This document shows, piece after piece, positions 44,301-53,459 of a stretch of 64,000 nucleotides of DNA. How positions within the stretch are numbered: position 1 is the stretch's first letter; each line of letters starts with the position of its first letter. Origin of the DNA: Fragum whitleyi. Lineage: Eukaryota; Mollusca; Bivalvia; Cardiida; Cardiidae. Below the pieces are notes generated by a model that saw only the letters and a program-made list of their open reading frames with translations, was not told the origin of the DNA and made no database searches. A program made the translations under genes and the position numbers. The stretch lies in NCBI GenBank assembly GCA_948146395.1, contig OX411556.1:3943083-4007082 (forward strand). The letters run 5' to 3'.

Positions 44301-44504
44301 GGATAGACAGACAGACATGGTAAAACTAATATATATCTCTCCCTACTTCGCATTTTAAGGTAAAACAAATGATGTTAAGCTTATCACTGTTTTCTGATTG
44401 AGAATTTATACGAAAATAGTTCTTCATACTGAGACACTTAAGCCCTTTCAAAATATCAAGCTGTAAAATCAGATAGTGAGATCTTACCATATTTTATCTT
44501 ATAA

Positions 44505-44800
44505 CTATACTAATATCCGTGTGATAACATCCCGTTTGTTATTTTTTATGACATCACATAGTTATTTTTAGAACAATGATACAAAGCGGTTATTTTTAGA
44601 AACTTGCATTTCAGTTAGAAACATCGAAGAAAACAAGACAAATAGAGGTTATAAGAGAAATATACTACGTACTAAGTGTATTGTATGAAAAAAATATCTA
44701 ACTCGGTTGTGAGAATTGCTAATTGTCTCGGCACAGCCTCGACAATTATCAATTCTCCCAACCTTGTTATTCATTTATTTTTTAAACAAAACACTAAGTA
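44505..44800 (+). mobile_element. Composite fold-back PAL-I, copy 2
   Basis: Same module order as copy 1: ATATCCGTGTGATAACATCC, AACTTGCATTTCAGTTAGAA, TATCTAACTCGGTTG, GTCTCGGCACAGCCTCGAC. Confidence 0.7.
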
Positions 44801-45140
44801 CGTATTATATAAATCTTATCAACAGTATTTTCCTTCTGTGGCAAAGGGTGGTCTCAACCCGGATAAATAACATCTGATTACTATATTCACCGCGATTGCC
44901 TTTAATTAAACTCTCCGTGATTGGATTTTATTCCCTATATCAATCTTACTTGGACACACCGTTTCAGCCCTAGTAAGAATTACGGGAAGGTTACACGTCA
45001 ATTAAAGTTGACACGCCCCTTTTGTTTGGTTACTCGATTTTTTGGAGAAAGCAGAAAATGTCACAAGTAAAATATGTCGCAGTATCAAAAAGAAAATCTG
45101 TCTTATTGTCGATAAATAAATTTTTGTTTCGTAACATTAA
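44801..45140. other. No gene seen
   Basis: Unassigned AT-rich sequence. Confidence 0.5.
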
Positions 45141-45300
45141 AGTATAAGATATGAAGAGAGCATGTTTTTTATTTCATAGAGTACGAGACTAAAAACCTAA
45201 CACACTTATGCGCGAATCCTTTTCATGTATTCATATAGTGCGATCAGGTTTTTAGTTTCAAAGCTCCATGAAATCAACAAATATTCTGTTCATCTCCTAA
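45141..45300. mobile_element. Fold-back element PAL-C, copy 2
   Basis: AAGATATGAAGAGAGCATGT left; GAAATCAACAAATATTCTGT right; centre with ATGCGCGAATCC. Confidence 0.65.
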
Positions 45301-45484
45301 ATAATTGTAGACAAAAGAAGTCTCTAAAAATTTTCTAAAGGAATGAAAATACGTACATGATGATATATGCAGGACTTCAGACAAGAGGAGACGATGACAA
45401 CATAAAACTTTTCATCCTTACCCTATCTTTTCAGTACTTAAGCGTCACATGAATACTCAGACGACCTTTTACAAAATCGTTAAA

Positions 45485-45795
45485 AAAATCGACGATTAGT
45501 CGCCAACTGATCGTTGCATCGGCCAATTCAACATTGGATTATTTTCTGAGATAGGCAACGCGTCGGTGATTTTTATCTTCCAGTTAAAACCTATCGACTA
45601 GTCAGCAGTGTCTTTTAGATTTTTGAAAGTCGATATTGAGAGGACGACTAATCACCGGCGATAACCAGACTCCGACCGATTTTAAACAAGTTGCTGACGT
45701 ATTTTTGCCCGTTTTTGGCTTTACACTTCAGTTTGTAATCGGCCACTAGTCGGCGATGAATCGCCGCCGCATTACCAACTAGTCTACGACATCTC
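45485..45795. mobile_element. CpG-word-rich element (TCG phased at 11 bp)
   Basis: Dense ATCG/AGTCG/TCGGC words such as CGACGATTAGTCGCC, TATCGACTAGTCAG and GGCCACTAGTCGGCGATG. TCG sits at 45489, 45500 and 45511, and again at 45739, 45750 and 45761. No ends were identified with certainty. Confidence 0.5.
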
Positions 45796-45799
45796 TACG

Positions 45800-45872
45800 T
45801 CGTATCCATTCGGAACATCACTCGGACATTTCCGTAAACTGGAAAGTACCTCGGACGTAAGTGTAGTAATTT
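45800..45872 (+). repeat. Element L, one end
   Basis: CATTCGGAACATCACTCGGA and TTTCCGTAAACTGGAAAGTA, the left end of element L joined to the CpG-word-rich element. Confidence 0.55.
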
Positions 45873-45964
45873 TTTGTCCTTTTTAGGTAATTCGGCTCCT
45901 GGTTGTACTTTGGTTAATAAGCTTGAAGAAAAGCAAATTCCTTTAATGCTTTCAGATCGTCTAC

Positions 45965-46035
45965 AGAGATTATTTTGGCATAATCATGATTTGAAAGCAA
46001 AACGCAGTAAAACACTGCGTTTTGTTTGCAAATCA
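45965..46035. repeat. Hairpin with AAAACGCAGT arms
   Basis: TGGCATAATCATGATTTG and CAAAACGCAGT pair with ACTGCGTTTTG, CAAATCATAGTATGCCCA. Confidence 0.6.
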
Positions 46036-46260
46036 TAGTATGCCCAATTTTTACCTTACGTTGATTTCGTTTTTCGCAGCGTCATTCTCGGTTATATTTG
46101 TGACGTCATATAAACCCACGTGCGAAATGACGCGCTTTCATGGATGCGCTCGTATTATTCACGAGGTCTTATTCCGTAGAATCGCCGAGGGTTCCCGATT
46201 GCGGCGTATCGTCCGCACGCCACGTTTACTCGACCATGCAATTTCTGCTACATATCTAGC
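46031..46260 (+). repeat. Dispersed repeat M, copy 2
   Basis: Homologous to 20203-20391 in reverse. An 82-codon frame starts at 46022; only the TRFHGCARIIHEV segment is conserved in frame. See the finding on this pair. Confidence 0.5.
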
Positions 46261-46799
46261 CAAGAAATAAGACATCGTCGCATCAGCGGTTTTGCGTGAC
46301 AGCACAATCAATATTTTGTCCTTTTATCACCGACTCCACCCCCCTCCCGCCATCGATGCTGTTTTTAACTAACGGGCCGATGAATAAAATAAGAATTGCC
46401 GACGCAACGTTCTCACCGATTTTTATGTGATTTTAGTAGTATTGGAAACGTTTTGAAGCGATTTCAATAAGTGCTCACAATATAGGATTTGATAGACAGA
46501 TGATGGAATTTCTATTTCGAAATCAAACTGCGCAATCTTGATTTCTGAAAAATACAGAATAACACACGAGTATGCCCACCAATAACTTCAGAAGGAAACG
46601 AAGGATGTTATGTTATATCTCTGATTACCTAATAGATTTTCTTGAAACCCAAGATTTATGTTTCCTGTTATTTTGTTATTAAGCAATTAGCATTAATAAG
46701 GCATCTTTTCCTTAAAATATTTGCAATAAGGGAGCGTTTTCTGTCTTTTCAGTTTTTGGGCAAACAAAAAGAGCAGTAGCAACTAGAGTTGTTTAGTAA
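46261..46799. other. No gene seen
   Basis: Unassigned. Confidence 0.5.
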
Positions 46800-46930
46800 A
46801 TTTTAATCTGGTTTAAGCGATAATAACGGTTTTCAGGTCATATCACGGCGGATGATGCAACGTGCCATGGATTCCAGGTATTTCTCTACAACCATTACTA
46901 CAGTGATAATCTTTCCATACATCCATCTTC
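46800..46930 (-). repeat. SINE-1, old 3' part
   Basis: TTCAGGTCATATCACGGCGG and GGATTCCAGGTATTTCTC; strongly diverged. Confidence 0.5.
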
Positions 46931-47064
46931 TCTCACTTAATTTCTTATTAAAATCATTATTCCCTTCCTGTTGTATATTAACTTTCATAAATAAACTTTT
47001 TTAAGAGATCACGAGATTTTGTTGTTGTTGTTGTTGTTATTTTTTTTTTTGTTCTTTTTTTTCT

Positions 47065-47205
47065 GTGATTTCATTGAGGTATGAAACTGTATCCTGATCA
47101 CACTGTATGTATACGCGAAGCTAATTCTTACATGATTGTGATTATGTTTTTAGTTTCACACCTCCGTGAAATCAACAAATATTCTCATCGTGTCTTACAG
47201 TTTAA
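47065..47205. mobile_element. Fold-back element PAL-C, copy 3
   Basis: GTGATTTCATTGAGGTATGA left, CACACCTCCGTGAAATCAAC right; the outer left arm is missing. Confidence 0.6.
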
Positions 47206-47297
47206 TATCTTGCCTCTAAACTGCAAAAAAGAAACATCTTTCTTACGGAAATACTTTTTGAAGAAGCTTACAAAATAGCTGGAACTCAAAACCATTC

Positions 47298-47385
47298 CCT
47301 CCGTTCAGGATGAAAACGTTAGCGAAGCGCTTTCGAAATGATACCTCGCTTTGCACGTATGTGAACGTACAAAGCTTTGCGCATA
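47298..47385. repeat. PAL-A, left part
   Basis: CGTTCAGGATGAAAACGTTA and CCTCGCTTTGCACGTATGTG; the right arm is lost. Confidence 0.55.
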
Positions 47386-47489
47386 TTTGAAATTGTTGGA
47401 AACTTCTTGCACAGGCTCAAATGAAATCAGTACTTCTAAACTGCATAGGTTTCACCACGGCATGTGGCATATAATCATTCTTATAACTA

Positions 47490-47785
47490 TACAAATATCC
47501 ATGTGATAACACCCAATATGATATTTTTTATGATATCACATGGATATTTAGAACGATGACATAATGCGGTTATTTTTTAGAAACTTGCATTTCTGTAAGA
47601 AAACATTGACCAAAACAAGGCAAATGTAGGTTGTAAGAAAAACATAATAAGTACTTGGTGTTTTTATGAAAAATATCTAACTCTGTTGAGGGATTGATAA
47701 TTGTCTCGGCAGAGCTTCGACAAATTTCAAATTTCCTCAACCTCGTTAGATATTTTTTCAAACAAAACATTCGGTACGTATCATA
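47490..47785 (+). mobile_element. Composite fold-back PAL-I, copy 3
   Basis: ATATCCATGTGATAACACCC...ATATCACATGGATATT (best kept inverted pair), CTTGCATTTCTGTAAGAAAA, then the GTCTCGGCAGAGCTTCGAC fold-back. Confidence 0.7.
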
Positions 47786-48121
47786 TTTAAATATATATGC
47801 TTTGCTCCGTTGTGCACTTTTTGTTTGTAAGAACAATAGTGTTGCAAACCAAAATAAAATTGAAATTAGTTTGAAGTTAACATAGCGAAAAAACATATAT
47901 AAAGTATGGAGGGAAAATAATTATCTAGACCAGAAAGCATTCATTAGTGTCACGTTCTGCGATTTTAATCACGTGAAAATACATTAATGAAACATCATGC
48001 TGGCAGAGGCCTTCAAGCAATAAAATCTATCATTCATTATATTGATTCTTAGCTCTCATATCTGAGAGAAAATCGCGGTCACTGTATAAATGTGTGAGCA
48101 ATTAATCAAGTGAAAAAGGAC
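47786..48121. other. No gene seen
   Basis: Unassigned. Confidence 0.5.
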
Positions 48122-48520
48122 TGAAAAAACATCGCGAAATTGACGAGGTTAGTGATTTTGATGAGGTTTCCGAATTAAATGGAATGAGAGAGAGGATCGA
48201 GTTTTGAATGAAATTAACTGGAGGTAAACTAATATCGCTAAATTCGTCCAATTGGACGAAATTGGCGATCTTTTTACCTTCCCTTTATTACGCTTTATTA
48301 CAATATACGTGCTTTTGTGTTTGAGTGTCTTCGTGGACCAATTTAACACTATAAAAGCATGGAAGAATTTGATTAATTTGAATGAACTACTGATCGTTTT
48401 TGACGATTTCTAGAACGTTTTTGAATGATGTGGGTGTGGGTGAGTGTTTGGAATGAATAGAGCACTGAGTGAGTAATATAAAATGGTTTTGATCGAGGTG
48501 AGTGTAAATTGTTTAAGGCG
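48122..48520 (+). mobile_element. MITE-H, full but diverged copy
   Basis: AAACATCGCGAAATTGACGA start, core GGAGGTAAACTAATATCGCT with inverse, AATGGTTTTGATCGAGGTGA end. Confidence 0.65.
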
Positions 48521-48797
48521 TCAAAACACTAATTGTCAGTCAGAATTTTGTTGTTGTTGTTGTTTATTTTTTTATTGTTTTTTTGTTTGTTTGTTTTTTG
48601 TTGTTGTTTTTTTTTTATTTTGTTGTGGTTTTGTTGTTGTTTTTTCTAACTTTTCTGGTTTAACATGGAAAGCCAGATGGTAAAGAAAATAAGAAATCTG
48701 ATCTTTGTCTATACCTTCTGTCAGAAAAGGAATATTCCAACATGACAAGGGTTAAGACCTATCAGAGCTCAAATATTTCTGCAAATATGTACCGAGT
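48521..48797. other. TTG/T low-complexity tract
   Basis: 48545-48650 is TTGTTG and T-rich; the frame through it is Phe/Val/Cys-rich and meaningless. Confidence 0.7.
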
Positions 48798-49862
48798 GAT
48801 TGTAGGACGTTTTGGCCACGGACGTTTTGGCCACGATAATTTTCAAAGTAGGACCTTTTGGCCAAATTTCTATTATATGGGTAAAAGAATGTATATTACC
48901 ATTAAATGTTATTATTTATTTGTTTCTTTTCATTGGACTTTTTATCCACATTAGAAGTGTAGTTACTTGATTAAAATATTTTACTTTTTACAAAATTGTG
49001 TGAGAAAAGGAGTTCATTTCTTTAGAAATATATATTTATTTTTGGCCGAATATTACATTGACATTTGAAGATGATTTTTTTAAAAAAATTTGCTTAATAT
49101 TAGATGAAAAATCAATTTGTAATATGATTTTTTTTCTCTTTTTTTGTAATTTAGATATGGAATATGAAACTATGTATCCTATTTCTCACTCAATAATCAG
49201 GCTACAGTTTGAAGGGGTGGTGAGGGGAGGGGGCTTATGGGAAAATCTCTTAATCTCTATTAAATTATTTTTAATGATCAATTAAATGTTGAATATAGAA
49301 TTTAACAAACTTGCTTTGATCTACATAAAGCAGTTTCTGTTTTATCCTTACTAGTTCATTAATTGGTTATTGTTGGTATTCTTACAATAATACTTGATAG
49401 ATGATTTGAATTAATTATTATGGTCAAAAGAAATAATCTAATTGTGCTTTTTGAAAAATTTTCATATTGTTTATCCTATATTGTCATTATAATTTCTGAT
49501 AGAAATATGTATAGATAATGCATTTTGTAAACTTATCATTGATATTTCAAAGTAGTTTCAATTCATTCTTCATTATCTTTGTATAGTAAAGATTTTTTTT
49601 ATTATTTTTCTTCAGATATATTAGATATACTATTGAGCTAAAAAATTAATCAAAATGGTGAAAAAATATATTTTGTTATCTAAATGACTAAAACAACAAC
49701 TATAACATGATTAAAATTTCATATAATAACTTATTTTCCCAATTAATAATTTTTGGCCAAAAGGTCCTATTTTGAAAAATATTGTGGCCAAAACGTCCGT
49801 GGCCAAAATGTCCTGGCCAAAAGTCCTGGCCAAAACGTCCGTGGCCAAAACGTCCGTCCACC
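48798..49862. mobile_element. 1.07-kb TIR element with 9-bp target duplication
   Basis: GTACCGAGT flanks both ends (48789-48797 and 49863-49871). The ends carry iterated GGACGTTTTGGCCAC units, two at the left plus a GGACCTTTTGGCCAAA variant, and five or six at the right in inverse orientation. The ~860-bp interior is AT-rich with no transposase frame. A 9-bp duplication fits a Mutator-like origin; this is inference. Confidence 0.85.
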
Positions 49863-50072
49863 GTACCGAGTACCATCCCTGCCTTCAAGGTACAAATCCC
49901 TTAGAGCTTTTGTGGCAATCGATCTAAATTAGATTTGTATAATTCAAAAACAGTTTTTAATGTTAAGAAAATGCAACCTACTTTCCCAAAACTACATGTC
50001 CAAAGTCGGTACAATTTCTGAAAGTTAATGCAAATGATTTTGCAATCAAAACACAGTTTGAATGTTGTTTAA

Positions 50073-50293
50073 CCCTTTCCTGTTTTACAAAATTTTGGGC
50101 CTGTCCAAATTCAAAGGTTTTGCAGACGAAAATTTAAAGTGGATTTAATTCGAAAAATAACCATTCAGTAGGGTAGAAAATAGTGTGGAAAAAGAAGAAA
50201 TTGCTTGTCAGAAGCAATTTCTTCTTTTTTCACAATGTTTTCTCAATCATAAAATCACAGGCACGTAAAAAGCAGGTATTAACCAGCAAAGGG
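50073..50293 (+). mobile_element. MITE-PB, 221 bp, TTAA-flanked
   Basis: TTAA at 50069-50072 and 50294-50297; ends CCCTTTCCTG and CAGCAAAGGG. The inner AGAAATTGCTTGTCAGAAGC hairpin is intact. Confidence 0.85.
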
Positions 50294-50753
50294 TTAAGGT
50301 GTTTTTTCCCACTATTATAATTCCACCTCTAGGGGGTAAGCACCTTTGTTCTCACAAACCATTACTTAATAGTCATTCGAAGCTGTGAGAGTAGATTGAC
50401 TAGAAGGCGTGACTTAAAGGTGTTTAGTTGATATTTTGATATCATTTTTCGTCACACTTGTCACACCTCTTCATATTTCTTCCACAAAAATACTTTTTTC
50501 ATCTAACAGCAATCTGAGACAATGCTTACATCATGTGAAATACGTAGATATTTACACTCGAATGTTTCAAGTTTCGAAAGATAAATCATGAGTTCATGTA
50601 ACATTGTATGTTTATGAAACATATATACTGGGGCACCCCCAAAAAAGGAGAAATTTCAGAAATTAACCATGAAAGTACCTTAATGCAGTTGAGCTTGAGC
50701 TTGCCATCATCAGACTGCAAATCAAATGGACCTAGCATGCAAAATATGAACAT
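50294..50753. other. No gene seen
   Basis: Unassigned. Confidence 0.5.
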
Positions 50754-51187
50754 ACAGTTACAACATCGTAAAATTGACCAGGTGAATGATTTTCAAATGA
50801 TTTAATTTTTAATGGGTGCAATAAGTGAGTTTTAAGTAAAATTAAACAGAGGTAATCCAATATTGCTATTTTTTCAGGATGAACAAAAAAAGCGATACTT
50901 ATTACCTTCCTTTAATAAAAAATGCATACAAGTTCAATACATAGCTTCCTATTTCTTCAAGAACCAATCAGACGCTTATAATTCTAATTATGTCATTGAA
51001 ATCGCCTTTGTGTGTGTGTGTGGTTTTTTTTTTTTTTTTTTTTTTTTTCTAGCAATATTTATTTTGAATGCAGTTGCTGGTGTATCTTTTTCAATCATTT
51101 TTGAGCGTTTTTGAATGGTTGGAGTGTTTAGAATGAATGAAAGGGGCACCGAGTGAGTGATTTAGAATGGTTTGGATCAAAATAAAT
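50754..51187 (+). mobile_element. MITE-H, left part of a copy split by the 10-kb element
   Basis: ACAGTTACAACATCGTAAAA start, core GAGGTAATCCAATATTGC, and a (TG)n-T25 tract at 51009-51048. It stops at GGATCAAAATAAAT; its missing end is at 61351-61381. Confidence 0.75.
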
Positions 51188-51534
51188 CGAGGGTTCGGCG
51201 CAATACTATAGTATCTGCATTTTTGAAAATTTTACAGGAGACTGAAAAAACTTCGTCAAATCTTTATTTTTCCAAAAAATAAGGCAAAGTTTAAGTATAA
51301 GACTTCAATTATCATTTGTTAGATGGAGATATGAACAATAATTGAATAAGAATTTCTAAAATCATGTTTTTGTTGATTTTTGTCACTTACTATAGTATTG
51401 CCTCTGAAATGGGATTATGTCTCGCCAAAACTTTTGTGCAATACTATAGTAACTGCACTTACTACCGTATTGCAAATCATTTCTCAAATATTCTTGGATA
51501 AATAAGTGTGCAATACTATTGTATCTGACTAAAT

Positions 51535-53455
51535 GTCATATTTTACTTCTGTTGTTTAAACAACTTTTGACAACAAACCAATCCTTTATCTAAAGACACT
51601 ATTTTAGACTGGCCTAAACTGATAGAGAATTGCAGCAAATGATTGAAAAGTCTATATTAAGAATAAGAAGCAAGCCATTCATGCCTTTCACACCCAGCCT
51701 TTTTTTATTAAGAGTTTCAGAATTCAGGTTTAAAATGGCTTTGAATGATAAAATTGAATAATGTATCAGACTCTTGAATTATTTTACCTGAGAGGCTTTC
51801 TGGTTTAAAGCATTTTACTTTCAGTAAAGCTATAAAAGGTATTCTTTGGGAACTTTCCATCTTGACATCATTGCAAATATTATATTTTGATCTGTTGAAT
51901 TTCCATTTTGACATCATTGCAATTGATTATATTTTGATCTGTTAAATTCTATCTCACAACTCACAAAATTTATGCATATATAAATAAATGATATTTAAAT
52001 GTGCAGCACCACTTTGGGATGTTTCTCTTGGTCATAAAATCTGGTCACAGTTTATGTCCTATCCTCATAAAACTTTATCAACATTTATCAAGAATTAATG
52101 CACCATACTGCAAAAGAGAATGTTTCATTTGTAAATAGGGGAAATTAGCCTTTTGGAAGATTTCTTTGTAACATTATACACTATATAAGGACCACAGCTT
52201 TGGCCAAAACCTCGTGACACTTAATTAGAAAATGTAATTTTGGCCAGAAAGTTGACAAATTGCAAAATAGGAACAATCCATGGAACCATTGAAAAGGGGG
52301 CTAATTATGCCGAAATTTATAACAATTTCTTATTTTCACTTTAGGGGAACACAGCTTTGGGCCAAAGCTTAAAATAAGGATAAACTCTTATGAAAATGGA
52401 GACTTTCCATTTGAAAATATACAAGATACGGCAATTCCCTATGCAAAACTGAACGATTTAGATTGGCCTATTTGTTATGAAATAGAAAAAATATGGGCGT
52501 TTCCTTTCTTTCAAAAATGTAAAATTAGGATTCCTACAACACAGGCTTCGGTTTCAAGTTTGATTTTATAGTCTAAGGATCATGTGTTATGCCAAATATT
52601 AAAGCTTTAAGTTTTAGGTTTGGTCTAGTTGGATAAAAAATACTAGGTCTTAAGCATGTAAAAAACAGGCCACAATTTTAACTTGAAGATTTTAAAACTT
52701 TGTCAAGATGTCTATGCACATAACATTATATCTTGTGACAAGATGAAAATCAAGTTAAAAAACTTTGTCATGGGGTCAAATCTCAAAAAAAAACTTAATG
52801 TCATAGGGTCAAATCTCAAAAAGTCACTTAATGTCATGGGGTCAAATCTCAAAAATTCACTTAAGAGAGGCCACTTTTCATACTTAGATGACTAAAAACT
52901 TTACCAGGAAATTTATCCACTTGATATTAAAAACAAGTTGAACATAAATTCAAGTAACAGAGTCATATCTCGGCAAAATCTTGAACACTCAGGCCAAACA
53001 TTTGACTCGAAAAGTCTTGAAATTTGGTTGTTTATCAACATGACATTTGGACAAGTTTTAAGTTGGGTAAAATGAAGGTAATTCAAAGGTTCACCTATGA
53101 TATTTCAAGTAATGAGAGTAGCTTTCGACAAATTCTTATCATTCAGAGAGCCTGTGGTCAAGATGATATTAAACCATTTGCAGTCAACTCTGGATATTAT
53201 AATCAATATTCTTTGGACCAAGATAAGAAAACATATCCCTATATCCTGATTTCTTTAAAACAAAATCTTTTTTTCCTTTTATAGAGTTTTGCAGTCCATT
53301 GGGATTAGTTAATACCAGTTTAATTCAACATATTGTGTTGATTTAATAGGGTTTACTATTTTCAACAGAAATGACCAGTACTACCACCATTGCAAACATG
53401 CTCCTATCTGATCTTTCAAATGTGCCTCAAGCTGAAATGGGACATAAGTTTTATA
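51535..53455. other. Interior of the 10-kb element: AT-rich, short tandem repeats
   Basis: 51857-51946 is a ~46-bp unit repeated twice (TTGACATCATTGCAA, ATATTTTGATCTGTT). 52769-52865 is a 33-bp unit (TCAYRGGGTCAAATCTCAAA) three times. Because 33 is a multiple of 3, a frame at 52683-52895 reads an 11-residue repeat (VMGSNLKKSLN-like); I do not consider this a gene. Confidence 0.55.
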
Positions 53456-53459
53456 AACA

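Noticed and set aside
52683..52895. 11-residue repeat peptide (VMGSNLKKSLN-like)
   Set aside because: Only three units of a 33-bp minisatellite in AT-rich DNA; chance frame.
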